Shown here: positions 8,801-16,960 of the stretch, piece after piece
Layout: the number at the start of each line of letters is the position of its first letter
Position numbering within the stretch: the first letter of the stretch is position 1
Assembly: GCF_014841115.1 (NCBI RefSeq)
Contig: NZ_JACYTP010000002.1
Coordinates: 434,001 to 498,000 of the forward strand
From: Photobacterium arenosum
Lineage (GTDB): Bacteria; Pseudomonadota; Gammaproteobacteria; Enterobacterales; Vibrionaceae
Length of the DNA stretch: 64,000 bases
Direction of reading: 5' to 3'
Made by a program: the position numbers and the translations under genes
Notes under the pieces: model-generated
What the model was told of the DNA's origin: nothing
Databases searched by the model: none
Seen by the model: only the letters and a program-made list of their open reading frames with translations

Positions 8801-10752
8801 GGATCCACGATCACGATGCGGCTCTGATATTGCAGGATGTGCTGCCGACCTTTGAACAGGCCGGATTGCTGCGATTCAGCCAGCGTGCGCGGGCCAATGC
8901 GTTATTGTGGCTGATGATGCAGGAGGAAACGGAACTGCATCGCTGGCAGGAAAAAGCGAAAAATGCACAGCTGCTGAAAGAGCACCTGAATTCTGCGGAT
9001 GCATTCTTGTCGCTGCAGCACACTCTGGCCGAGTCGGTGCAGGGTCAGGCTGCTATGGAAAGCAGCGATTACCTGATTCGGTTACTGGCGGGTACGGATG
9101 TGCGGATTGAAGTCAGTCAGGATGGCTTTGAACTGAGTGAAGATTACCTGCAATTTCGTCGCAGTCTGGGCTGGAACGGCGAGCAACTGGCGCTGGATGT
9201 CGCCTTTGCCGATCACCAGCAATGGCTGAGTGCTTACACCGCCCAGAAGCAATATGGTCAGGCGTTTGTGGTCGAAGCCGCTGCGATTGCGGTATGTAAT
9301 ACCCATTCAGACCGCTTGCTGAGTCCTGTGGACTTCTCTCTGGCTTGTCCTGTACAGGGACTGCTGGGCGAGCACGATCGGGTTGAAGGCGGCACATTAA
9401 CCCTGGTACTGGATGATTTCATCCAGCGCTGTGAACATCACCGCAGCGAAGTGGTTCCTCAGTTTGAGGCTTATCTGAGTCAGCGGACGGCATTACTGAA
9501 TCAGGCAAAAGATCAATTCAGGCTGAGCGAGTTTAAACCGCGGCCGCTGACCTCTTTCGTTCGCAACAAGCTGATCAGCGACAGCTACCTGCACCTGATT
9601 GGCGACAACTTTGCCAAGCAGATGGGCACAGTCGGCGACAAGAAGCGGACGGACCTGATGGGGATGCTGCTGCTGATTTCTCCGCCTGGCTACGGTAAAA
9701 CAACCCTGATCGAATATGTGGCGCATAAGCTGGGACTGGTCTTTATGAAGGTCAACGGCCCGTCGATTGGCCATCAGGTCACTTCGCTGGATCCGGCCGA
9801 TGCGCCGGATCAGAACTCAGCGCGTGAAATCGAGAAGATCAATCTGGCCTTCGAAATGGGCAACAATGTGTTGTTGTATCTGGATGATATTCAGCACACC
9901 AGCCCGGAACTGCTGCAGAAATTCATCTCACTCTGTGACGGTACCCGACGGATTGAAGGAACCTGGCAGGGGAAAACCAAAACCTATGATATGCGCGGCA
10001 AGAAGTTCGCTGTGGTCATGGCCGGGAACCCGTATACCGAAACCGGTGAAGCGTTCCGGATTCCGGACATGCTGGCCAACCGGGCCGATATCTATAACCT
10101 GGGTGACATGCTGTCGGATCAGCAATATGCGTTTGAGCTGAGCTTTATTGAGAACTCACTCACCTCTAATCCGGTTCTGGCGCCACTGGCAACCCGCGAT
10201 CTGAACGATCTGTATCGTTTTGTCAAAATGGCACAAGGGGATGGCGTTGCGCTGAGCGATATGTCGCACTCGTATTCATCAACCGAAGCCAACGAAATTG
10301 TGGCGACGCTGCAGAAACTTATGCTGGTTCAGCAGACGGTTCTGAAGGTGAATCAGCAGTACATTCTGTCGGCAGCAACGGCAGACGATTACCGTGTTGA
10401 GCCGCCGTTTAAGTTGCAGGGTTCTTACCGGAACATGAATAAGCTGGCTGAGAAAATCGCTTCGGTGATGACGGATGATGAACTCAATACCTTGCTTCAG
10501 GATCACTATCAGGGCGAAGCGCAGACGCTGGCCAATGGCACAGAAGAAAACCTGCTTAAGCTGGCAGAACTGCGCGGCAACATGAGCGCTGAACAGCAAG
10601 CCCGCTGGGAAGACATCAAACAGGCCTATCAGCGCAAGCAAATGATGGGTGATGAAAGTGACCGTGCCGGACAAGTCGTTCAGCAATTAGCGATGCTGAA
10701 TCAGCATGTTGCGCGGTTCGCTCAACCTGTAAAACTGGAGGATTTGCAATGA
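5881..10752 (+). CDS. Giant DUF3686 AAA+ ATPase ('DNA repair ATPase' family)
   Basis: A 1623-aa protein. The N-terminal ~450 residues match the DUF3686 type annotated as 'ATPase involved in DNA repair' (beta-rich, with FRIEPLALENSF and KIKPHREKHSRYFIYNP). About 480-900 is long helical coiled coil rich in Gln and Leu. The AAA+ module follows at about 1225-1450: Walker A SPPGYGKT (K1273), Walker B LLYLDD (D1335, D1336, DD instead of the common DE), sensor-like VVMAGNPYTETG and a possible arginine finger in ANRAD. The core looks MoxR/McrB-like. The stop overlaps the next start (ATGA), so translation is coupled. Its genomic linkage to flotillin, a PLD-like protein and TelA suggests a membrane-anchored remodelling machine; the substrate is unknown. 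Confidence 0.82.
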   Translation: MSETTQQAVSEGGAYEILKSRLFQQGKQLKSLSQAFNQNRQTIFGGQESQLVGKTNVQTQARSIPIDMAQVNQQLLFGYQVHVGLKSAPSLEDVFGLYQLHEQDGTFRIEPLALENSFLTDARFLHEFTELFTYYSDARLTQISRQESILYIAFQIGMRPEDRKVFRFQLNANSIEYIDSLGNKQLENVQQHDFEWIATTRDDQVAGAHPHVSIRDKLFVECIGGDLTIKVEDNTDDGRGIYSESVDDPHQSVADAFIEYAFIGELIALKIKPHREKHSRYFIYNPINQSVARADALGLSAKALPEDHGVLYSHGFVLANGESKQFDMPWQHLKFFQKIASPNGEDILYFFFNMLEGHYVGFTYNMIEKKFAAPMESHGFSLYPDGRMLVFQLSENVEASTIHPLRIWDTPFSTPEHYAAQNASADNTSPLFNLGNAELVRALSSVLSICQLAQTEEVTQAAFEVLLKECQTTLDHYHWLNHHYALGMGEVINSLMDTANKIIDEFAKVLQMQRHAEESLAEHQQVVTNLIAKIKLAPKEQANVLLSLLSELKTQVGATMALCQQHYMDTGSVDALLDSLQQHREQLNQQLLTLLQEEKAYQPFKQQIHEIETSLADVSKTADIQALQQQVDTLRADLQLVSEEVTDIETDDPTQSTRILDLTTEVSSLLNAVSARLRNKSQSLQSNEAQAEFSAQFKLLGQSVSSAMEQATTPDECDTQLAKLVGQLDKLESRFADFDQFLVEIYAKRDEIQSTLDNHKQQLIAAQQRRVQNLMQAANVTMGSVEKRVSRFDDVKALNSYFATDAMVLKLHQLSQSIRDLGDSVKADSLDAKLKSLQDQSLRSLRDNQDIFEDGGKVLRLGRHKFSVNQQALDLSLVEHNKQLCTHISGTDFYQPIADENFLSLQQIARLDVSSESEAVYRGEYLAYLMLHSAMNKADDLSLAQLYQAGRDKSLLPLVQHFSAPRYKEGYVKGIHDHDAALILQDVLPTFEQAGLLRFSQRARANALLWLMMQEETELHRWQEKAKNAQLLKEHLNSADAFLSLQHTLAESVQGQAAMESSDYLIRLLAGTDVRIEVSQDGFELSEDYLQFRRSLGWNGEQLALDVAFADHQQWLSAYTAQKQYGQAFVVEAAAIAVCNTHSDRLLSPVDFSLACPVQGLLGEHDRVEGGTLTLVLDDFIQRCEHHRSEVVPQFEAYLSQRTALLNQAKDQFRLSEFKPRPLTSFVRNKLISDSYLHLIGDNFAKQMGTVGDKKRTDLMGMLLLISPPGYGKTTLIEYVAHKLGLVFMKVNGPSIGHQVTSLDPADAPDQNSAREIEKINLAFEMGNNVLLYLDDIQHTSPELLQKFISLCDGTRRIEGTWQGKTKTYDMRGKKFAVVMAGNPYTETGEAFRIPDMLANRADIYNLGDMLSDQQYAFELSFIENSLTSNPVLAPLATRDLNDLYRFVKMAQGDGVALSDMSHSYSSTEANEIVATLQKLMLVQQTVLKVNQQYILSAATADDYRVEPPFKLQGSYRNMNKLAEKIASVMTDDELNTLLQDHYQGEAQTLANGTEENLLKLAELRGNMSAEQQARWEDIKQAYQRKQMMGDESDRAGQVVQQLAMLNQHVARFAQPVKLEDLQ

Positions 10753-11453
10753 ATCAGCAACAGTGGCTCGACTGGCTGAAAGCGTCGCTTGAAGATGGCC
10801 GGCTGGACGACAACGAGCGGCGTGAATTACAGGTTTCACTGGTGGAAGTGGGTTTATCGGATGATGAGCGTTCTTTTTTGCGCAACCAGAGCTTCAAACT
10901 GGCGCAACAAGCCATACAGGAAGGGGCAGAGCCCCTTGCTGTACTTCGCTGGCTGGAACGGGTAGTGAAAGTGCTTGATAACACCCGCAGCTCTGCCATT
11001 GCACAAGTCGCGACCAGTTGGTTTTCACCGGGGCGTGCCTGTGCGGGCGGCATCATTGAGCAACTGCGACAGGTGCGCAGTAAAGTGGATATTTGTGTCT
11101 TTACGATTGCGGATGATGAACTGACTAAACACATTCTGGCAGCGCATGAACGTGGCGTGCAAGTGCGGGTGATCACCGATAACGACAAGCTCAATGACGC
11201 TGGCAGTGATATTGATTATCTGGCACGTAAAGGCGTCGCCGTGAAAATTGATACCACGGCTTATCATATGCATCATAAGTTTGCCGTATTTGATGGCACC
11301 CGGCTCATCAACGGCAGTTTCAACTGGACACGCAGTGCGTCCAGATACAACCAGGAAGACATTACGCTGACGGATGACCGCCGTTTTCTGACAGCGTTCG
11401 AGCAACAGTTTGAAGAGCTGTGGCAGCGTTTTCCTTGTCATCAGCCGAGTTAA
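10749..11453 (+). CDS. Phospholipase D-like protein with a single HKD motif
   Basis: A 234-aa protein in two parts. Residues 1-80 form an acidic helical domain (EDGRLDDNERRELQ, reminiscent of TerB-like or EF-hand-like spacers). Residues ~90-230 form a PLD domain with one HKD motif, HHKFAVFD (H176, K177, D182), and the following NGSFNWT. One HKD per chain implies a dimer, as in the Nuc endonuclease. Substrate could be DNA or phospholipid and is not deducible. The start overlaps the ATPase stop by four bases and an AGGA-type site sits just upstream. Confidence 0.8.
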   Translation: MNQQQWLDWLKASLEDGRLDDNERRELQVSLVEVGLSDDERSFLRNQSFKLAQQAIQEGAEPLAVLRWLERVVKVLDNTRSSAIAQVATSWFSPGRACAGGIIEQLRQVRSKVDICVFTIADDELTKHILAAHERGVQVRVITDNDKLNDAGSDIDYLARKGVAVKIDTTAYHMHHKFAVFDGTRLINGSFNWTRSASRYNQEDITLTDDRRFLTAFEQQFEELWQRFPCHQPS

Positions 11454-11464
11454 GGAGAGCAAAC

Positions 11465-12553
11465 ATGAATGACATTGTGAACCCGGAGCCGCAGCCTGTC
11501 CGCTCAGCCAATCCAGCCGACTTGCTGGAGTTGGAAGTGACACCTGAAATCGTTGCCTTGTCTGACAGCTTTGATCCTTTCGACGCTGTTGCAACCATCA
11601 CTTTTGGTAAAGAAGCGCTGGAAAAAATCACCGCGTTTTCCGATAACGTGCTTGAACAAGTTCGGGTCCGTGATACCGGGGATGCCGGAGAAATCCTGCA
11701 ATCTATGGTGGAGTCGATGGACAGCGCCGCGTTTGACCGCCTCAAAGGCAATAGCTTTCTGGCGAACCTGCCGCTGATTGGCGAACTGTTTGATTCCTTC
11801 AAGAAGTTCTCTCGCAGCTTTGATTCAGTCAAACAGCAGCTTGAGCAGCTATCGCAGCAGTTGGAAGCGCAGGAAGTGAAACTGGCGCACGATATCACGC
11901 AATTGGATGGCCTGTACGATAACAACCTTGAGTTGCTCAAAGGCCTGGAGCACTTCATTGCCGCGGGTAAATACAAACTCAATCAGTTGAACGTGGATAT
12001 ATTACCAGCCTTGCACGCGGCCTCTGTTCAATCCGGCGATGCGCTGGAAGCGCAGAAATACCGTGATGCCAGTCAGGCCGTCGCGCGACTGGAAAAACGG
12101 GTTCATAATCTGGAGCTCACCCGGCTTGCTGCAGTGCAAACCGCGCCGCAGATCCGTTTGTCGCAGGAAGGCAATAAAATGTTGATGGAAGATATCCAGG
12201 ATATCGTTCATAACACCTTTCCTTTGTGGAAGCGCCAGTTCCTGATTGCGATTTCCAACTACGAGAAAGAAAAGGCGTTGAGAGTCACCCGCACTGTGAA
12301 GGATTACACCAACAAACAGTACGTGAAAAACGCTGAACACCTGAAAGTGCTGGAAGAGCAAATTGCTGAAAACTATCAGCGCGGTATCCTGGATCTCGAA
12401 TCCCTGCAGGCGGTTAACCAATTGACGATAGAAACGCTGAACAACACGTTATCCCGCGTCAAAGAAGGCCGTCAGCAACGCGAACAGGCCGAAAAAGTGA
12501 TTGCGAAAGCCGAGAAAGAGCTGAAAGTGGCCTTGCAGCAAACGCTTGAATGA
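11465..12553 (+). CDS. TelA-family (toxic anion resistance) protein
   Basis: A 362-aa, almost entirely helical protein of the TelA/toxic-anion-resistance family (PF05816): coiled-coil core with LKGLEHFIAAGKYKLNQLN, then MLMEDIQDIVHNTFPLWKRQFLIAI, a typical TelA stretch. It starts 11 bp after the PLD-like gene with a strong AAGGAGAG site at 11453-11460. A longer in-frame start at 11420 would overlap the previous gene and lacks a site. TelA proteins are linked to tellurite and colicin resistance and to Ter-type stress loci. Here it closes the operon and is followed by a clear terminator. Confidence 0.84.
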   Translation: MNDIVNPEPQPVRSANPADLLELEVTPEIVALSDSFDPFDAVATITFGKEALEKITAFSDNVLEQVRVRDTGDAGEILQSMVESMDSAAFDRLKGNSFLANLPLIGELFDSFKKFSRSFDSVKQQLEQLSQQLEAQEVKLAHDITQLDGLYDNNLELLKGLEHFIAAGKYKLNQLNVDILPALHAASVQSGDALEAQKYRDASQAVARLEKRVHNLELTRLAAVQTAPQIRLSQEGNKMLMEDIQDIVHNTFPLWKRQFLIAISNYEKEKALRVTRTVKDYTNKQYVKNAEHLKVLEEQIAENYQRGILDLESLQAVNQLTIETLNNTLSRVKEGRQQREQAEKVIAKAEKELKVALQQTLE

Positions 12554-12589
12554 TGATGTTGGGCTGCACAATAGGTGCGCATTAATCAG

Positions 12590-12616
12590 AACGGCAGTGA
12601 AAACTGCCGTTTTTTA
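12590..12616 (+). terminator. Rho-independent terminator of the flotillin-TelA operon
   Basis: Stem AACGGCAGT / ACTGCCGTT (9 bp) with a GAAA tetraloop, followed by a run of six T in total. It lies 37 bp after the telA stop and overlaps the 3' end of the convergent small membrane gene. Confidence 0.9.
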
Positions 12617-13027
12617 TGGTTGTGTTTTTTGATAATTGTCAGGCTGCTGTATTTTACTCAGTGTTGGATGGAGTGATTTATAACGATATAGAGCCACATT
12701 CATCGGAATATAGGTCAGGATAAAAAATGAGATCAACGCCATGGCTCTTGCCTCTATCGCTTCCAGATCAATAATCATCAAGGTAACGAGACAGGGCCAT
12801 ACCATGAAGAACGGTGAGAAATACCGCCAAAATTGTGCTGAAAAATATTGAATACGGTATACATAACCCTGTAAGCCAATCACAGAGAATAATAGAAAAA
12901 CACAGTCGATGATACTCAGAAATGTCATTTCATCCTGATAGGTAAGACGAATCGCCATGATGAGGTTATAAATACTCAGCCAGAAATAAATTTTCCACAA
13001 ACGCATGATTTTTAAAATTTTTACCAT
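12614..13027 (-). CDS. Hypothetical 4-TM membrane protein
   Basis: A 137-aa hydrophobic protein with about four predicted membrane segments (SIIDCVFLLFSVIGL, FSPFFMVWPCLVTLMII, AMALISFFILTYIPM among them) and a charged C-terminus. No family recognised. The upstream bases contain no strong ribosome site, so start and even expression are uncertain; the membrane pattern over the whole frame favours a real gene. It is convergent with the TelA operon. Confidence 0.5.
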   Translation of the reverse strand: MVKILKIMRLWKIYFWLSIYNLIMAIRLTYQDEMTFLSIIDCVFLLFSVIGLQGYVYRIQYFSAQFWRYFSPFFMVWPCLVTLMIIDLEAIEARAMALISFFILTYIPMNVALYRYKSLHPTLSKIQQPDNYQKTQP

Positions 13028-13489
13028 TTTTATGTCTTTATATCATATACATTTCAAAGTCATAAATCGAACTATGAAAGAGTGTGGTTGTGGTTCAGTA
13101 TATATCTTCACCAAACTGAAAGGTTGAAGCTTTGAATAAAAATTGCTATTGAATTAAAAAACATAATAAATTGGTATTCTTGATGAGGTTCCTGAAATTG
13201 AGCCATGAAAGTAAGAACATAGAGCCAATGAATTTTATATAGCATCCGCCCATTCTGCAGTGAGAAAAATATCAACCGGGAAGGCAAATTTCGTGTGCCT
13301 GTGTAGGACTGACGATAATATGGGCAGAGTTATGTATGGCTGCCAGATTCGAACCGTTTTAATCGCTTACAAATTCACCTCGGTTTGAACTGGGTTCCAT
13401 TTTATTGCTCGTAGTTTCAGTGCAACTTTGACAGATTCCGATACCGTCAACTATAGGTCATACCTCTTACCAATAACCTATGGCTCATT
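13028..13489 (+). other. 462-bp intergenic region upstream of the tlh-like gene
   Basis: AT-rich in the first half (upstream of the divergent membrane gene). An imperfect inverted pair lies at about 13349-13389 (TTCGAACCG ... CGGTTTGAA), which may be a regulator site for the phospholipase gene. No coding frame or RNA gene recognised. Confidence 0.35.
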
Positions 13490-14749
13490 ATGAAAAAATT
13501 ATTACTCCTCATGCTGTTACCCTTTACCGCTGCTGCGCAAAGTGGAGAAGCGCCTGCCTCACACCATCTTTATGCTCAGCCTTTGTCGACGGCGCAGATT
13601 GAGCAGGTTCAGGGCAGCAACACTTATACTTATGTCCGTTGCTGGTATCGTCCGGCGCAGACTCACGATGATCCTGCCACAAGCTGGGAGTGGGCGTTAG
13701 ATGAAAAGGGCGAGTATTACCAGCTCAAGGGTTACTGGTGGTCATCCTTGTCGTTTAAGAACATGTTCTATACCCATACCCCGCAGTCTGAGATCAAAGC
13801 GCGCTGTGCGGAAACCCTTGGGGTCAGTCATGAAACGGCTGACATGACCTATTTTGCTGCCGATAACAGCCTGTCTTATAACCATTCTATCTGGACCAAC
13901 GATCTGGGTATCTCGATGGGCATCAACAAAGTGGTCGCGTTTGGTGATAGTTTGTCGGATACCGGCAACCTGTTCAATGCATCGCAGTGGGTGTTCCCGA
14001 ACCGCAATTCCTGGTTCCTCGGCCATTTTTCTAACGGCTTTGTCTGGACGGAATATCTGGCAGAAAGCCTGAATCTGCCGCTGTACAACTGGGCAGTGGG
14101 CGGTGCAGCCGGTTCTAATCAGTATGTCGCGCTTACGGGAGTCACTGAGCAGGTGAGCTCGTATCTGACGTACATGCAGCTTGCTCAGAATTACCATCCG
14201 GCCAATACCCTGTTTACGCTGGAGTTCGGGCTGAATGATTTCATGAATTACGACCGCACGGTGGAAGAGGCCAAAGCAGATTACAGCACGGCTATGCAAC
14301 GTTTAACGGCATCTGGTGCGAGCAATATTCTGTTGATGACCTTACCGGATGCCACCCGTGCGCCGCAGTTTAAGTACGCGACGCAGGAAGAGATCGACAA
14401 GGTGCAGGCGAAAATTCTGGCCTTCAACGCTTTCATAAAGGCCGAGGCAAAACGTTATCAGGACCAAGGCGTAAAGGTGGTGTTGTTTGATGCGCACCAA
14501 CTGTTTGACCAGATCACTACAAATCCTGCATCACACGGTTTTGCCAATGCCAAAGATGCCTGTCTGGATATCAATCGCAATTCCGCGGCGGATTATCTGT
14601 ACAGCCACAGCTTTACCGATGAATGTGCGTATCTTGGTTCGGATAAGTATGTGTTCTGGGGGGTAACACACCCAACTACAGCAACCCATAAATACATCGC
14701 CAATGCCATGTATCTGCCGGTGATTTCCGCGTTTAATATCCAGCCTTAA
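13490..14749 (+). CDS. tlh: Thermolabile hemolysin-type GDSL phospholipase/lecithinase
   Basis: A 419-aa secreted phospholipase of the Vibrio TLH/LecA/VvPlpA family. A signal peptide covers about residues 1-16 (MKKLLLLMLLPFTAAA). An N-terminal accessory domain runs to ~140, then the SGNH hydrolase: block I FGDSLSD with nucleophile Ser154, block II GGAAGSN, block III GLND, block V WGVTHP with His394. The residue three before the catalytic His, normally Asp, is Gly391. The same substitution is known in V. vulnificus VvPlpA, where a chloride replaces the carboxylate. Full length for the family. It stands alone with its own terminator; part of its 3' end is duplicated at about 16961-17060. Confidence 0.9.
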   Translation: MKKLLLLMLLPFTAAAQSGEAPASHHLYAQPLSTAQIEQVQGSNTYTYVRCWYRPAQTHDDPATSWEWALDEKGEYYQLKGYWWSSLSFKNMFYTHTPQSEIKARCAETLGVSHETADMTYFAADNSLSYNHSIWTNDLGISMGINKVVAFGDSLSDTGNLFNASQWVFPNRNSWFLGHFSNGFVWTEYLAESLNLPLYNWAVGGAAGSNQYVALTGVTEQVSSYLTYMQLAQNYHPANTLFTLEFGLNDFMNYDRTVEEAKADYSTAMQRLTASGASNILLMTLPDATRAPQFKYATQEEIDKVQAKILAFNAFIKAEAKRYQDQGVKVVLFDAHQLFDQITTNPASHGFANAKDACLDINRNSAADYLYSHSFTDECAYLGSDKYVFWGVTHPTTATHKYIANAMYLPVISAFNIQP

Positions 14750-14770
14750 AGGCATACTGGATCTTGGCAA

Positions 14771-14793
14771 GCAGGGCATTTGCCCTGCTTTTT
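14771..14793 (+). terminator. Rho-independent terminator of the tlh-like gene
   Basis: Perfect stem GCAGGGCA / TGCCCTGC with a TT centre, followed by TTTTT. It lies 22 bp after the stop. A decayed copy of this hairpin occurs at about 17039-17060. Confidence 0.88.
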
Positions 14794-15018
14794 CAGTGAA
14801 ACGAAAGTGTCAGTGAAAACGAAAGCGGGACAGCAGAATTGCTGGATCTGAGTGCGTTCTATGCTTGCCATTTTCAATGGAAAGCCATAGAAGGGTTTCA
14901 AATCGCCTATGGGAACAAGTCAAACCCAGTCGGTTCTCACGAGCGTATTTGTTTATCGGACGCATCTGAGGCAGTTAAAAGAAGATGTCGCATCTGAATA
15001 TCGTTCGTATTGAGGAAT

Positions 15019-15209
15019 ATGAATCAATGAATGGCTTCATCCAGTCGCCTTCATTTTGATTAAGCTTCCTGAAAGTGGTTTTCTGAGTGGGTTATTTCAA
15101 GTCATTATTCAGCGTACCAAGTGTCACGGTGAAGCGCTGGAAAAGTTGAATCGCATCGGCAGTGCATCGAAAGTGACGCTGTCTTTTGAATTGTGGGGTT
15201 GGTATAGCA
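15019..15209 (+). other. Open frame without start, possible coding relic
   Basis: After an in-frame stop at about 15018 a frame stays open for about 66 codons (INEWLHPVAFILIKLPESGF... to ...VTLSFELWGW) and runs into the first bases of the next gene. No start codon fits, and the composition looks protein-like, so this may be the 3' remnant of a gene once upstream of the paralogous membrane pair. The remaining 14794-15018 shows no recognisable feature. Confidence 0.25.
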
Positions 15210-15932
15210 ATGCAAAAAAATAAATACGACGATATCGTCACCTGTAACTTGAGTGTCTGGCACAGGCCAGTTGGTTTGGTCTTTTTCCTGGCATCTGTTG
15301 TATTGATTGTGCTGTTTCCTTATTTCCCGGTTCAGTACCTGACCGCTTTACTGAGTCTTTGGTCCGTATTACGAAAGAAAGAAATGGTATGGCGGAAAAG
15401 GGAGCGTCAGTGGTCTTTTCGAGTTCGGCGATTTTTTCTGTGGCGCCAGATCAGCCATCAGATGACAGAGCGCGATGCAGTGATTCTGTATTACGAAAAA
15501 CCTGTTGAGGAAGAAAGAGATGGCACGACAATGACTCAATACGGCTGGTTTGAGCTTGAGTTCGAACCACAAGCCAATCGGTTTGATCTGGATAGCCAGT
15601 CTGAATATCAAACTGGCGCTCAATATCGATTAAAAAAATTCGACCAAGATGCCAAAGCGCCTGAACTAACGGAGATGATGAAACAAATTATTGAGGTCTA
15701 CCGTGCCAGCAATCTGGATGTCCGAATCGTCTTCGGATTGGAAGATCTGGATGAGGAAAGATATAGGGCTATCCAAACTGCGCTTGGCATTGATCCATCA
15801 CGTGCCTCTTTTGAAGGTGCATTGCCTGCTACAGATAAGCGCCCCGATTATTATGAAATAAAGCGATACACACTGACGTCCAGTCAAATGAGAGATGAAA
15901 CGGCATCGGCAGAACAGCGCAATGATGTTTGA
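15210..15932 (+). CDS. Hypothetical membrane-anchored protein, paralogue A
   Basis: About 240 residues: a short cytosolic start (CNLSVWHRPVG), two closely spaced hydrophobic segments (about 25-60), then the motif LWSVLRKKEMVWRKRERQW and a soluble C-terminal domain of ~170 residues. It is clearly homologous to the next gene (shared NLxVWHxPxG, LWSVLRK(K/R)E, MTxxD, and a late MMKxIxxxYRxxN). The ATG at 15210 is preferred over a TTG at 15186. No known family recognised; the layout resembles PH-domain-like bacterial membrane proteins. The two genes are 3 bp apart. Confidence 0.65.
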   Translation: MQKNKYDDIVTCNLSVWHRPVGLVFFLASVVLIVLFPYFPVQYLTALLSLWSVLRKKEMVWRKRERQWSFRVRRFFLWRQISHQMTERDAVILYYEKPVEEERDGTTMTQYGWFELEFEPQANRFDLDSQSEYQTGAQYRLKKFDQDAKAPELTEMMKQIIEVYRASNLDVRIVFGLEDLDEERYRAIQTALGIDPSRASFEGALPATDKRPDYYEIKRYTLTSSQMRDETASAEQRNDV

Positions 15933-15935
15933 CGT

Positions 15936-16565
15936 ATGGCAGACGAGATGAAAATAACAAAAAACACAGACGATAGTGTCATCTGCAACTTAAAGGTCTG
16001 GCATAAGCCGTTTGGCTGGTTTTGGACGGTTGTGTTCGCCATCTTCCTGCCTTTTGTGTCGCTTCACCCCTTGCAGGCTGCATTGGGTGTGCTGGGGCTA
16101 TGGTCTGTGTTGCGAAAAAGAGAGATTCACTGGTGTGCCATAGAGGCGCAATGGGTCTACCGAACCCGAAACTTTTGGAAGTGGCGTGAAGTGCAATATG
16201 ACATGACTGCGAATGATACGCTGACACTCATCTGGAGCATAACGGAATCCGATTCGTCGCACTTCAATCTGAGATTTATACCCAAATCGGCTCAGTTTCT
16301 TCAGCGTCATCGAATCATGGAGCATTTTACTGTAGAGATATTCCCGACGCAGACAGGTGAAGTTGAATTAACGGCAACGATGAAAAAAATCAGTCACATT
16401 TATCGCTCCTGCAATATCAGCCTGAACACCGGCGTTGAACTCGATGAATTGAACGATAAAACAAGCAAAGCTATTCATGATGAACTTGGCATCGACTTTT
16501 TACCTACTCAATCTGATGAGAAGGTTGTGTTATTCAGTGATATTATCCGGCGTGAAAAGCAATGA
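15936..16565 (+). CDS. Hypothetical membrane-anchored protein, paralogue B
   Basis: A 209-aa protein with two N-terminal hydrophobic segments and the same LWSVLRKRE motif as the upstream gene, so the pair arose by tandem duplication followed by strong divergence. The start ATG lies 3 bp after the previous stop, implying coupled translation. No signal peptide or catalytic motif is visible. Both paralogues lie between the intact tlh-like gene and a truncated copy of its 3' end. Confidence 0.65.
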   Translation: MADEMKITKNTDDSVICNLKVWHKPFGWFWTVVFAIFLPFVSLHPLQAALGVLGLWSVLRKREIHWCAIEAQWVYRTRNFWKWREVQYDMTANDTLTLIWSITESDSSHFNLRFIPKSAQFLQRHRIMEHFTVEIFPTQTGEVELTATMKKISHIYRSCNISLNTGVELDELNDKTSKAIHDELGIDFLPTQSDEKVVLFSDIIRREKQ

Positions 16566-16734
16566 CGAATACAGATGTAATCTCTAGACTTCATTCAACC
16601 TGCTGTTACTGCATATCTGACGGGGGAGTGGGGTTCAGGATGGAACATCATTCCCCCGGTCTTTTCCCGAGGAAATGATGCTCGGGACAGAATCATTTAC
16701 TCCGGCTTTAATGTTGTTCTCACAAACACTTTGT

Positions 16735-16956
16735 TTTCGATGCAGAGAACTGCTTGGCGACATGAGCTGCATCTGCCGGCGCACCGATTGTTGCAACCGC
16801 CTGAACGCTTTGAATGCGTTGTGCGGCAGAGATGACCGCCCGGCCACCGAGGCTATGGCCGATCAGTAACGAAGGTGCCAAAAATTTTTCTTCCAGATAT
16901 CTGGCCGCCGCGACTAAGTCTTCAACGTTCGATGACATTGAACGGTATCCAGTGGA
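16735..16956 (-). pseudogene. Fragment of an alpha/beta hydrolase (OsmC-fused type)
   Basis: Minus-strand translation gives SSNVEDLVAAARYLEEKF then LLIGHSLGGRAVISAAQRI and AVATIGAPADAAHVAKQF. This is the nucleophile-elbow region (GHSLGG) of the alpha/beta hydrolase domain found in bifunctional hydrolase/OsmC proteins. Only about 74 codons remain; the N-terminal part and everything after the elbow region are missing. It abuts the tlh 3'-end remnant, so it is a decayed insertion product. Confidence 0.62.
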
Positions 16957-16960
16957 AATC

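Noticed and set aside
7864..8814. 316-aa minus-strand frame opposite the DUF3686 ATPase
   Set aside because: Shadow of the Gln/Leu-rich coiled coil; no start signal.
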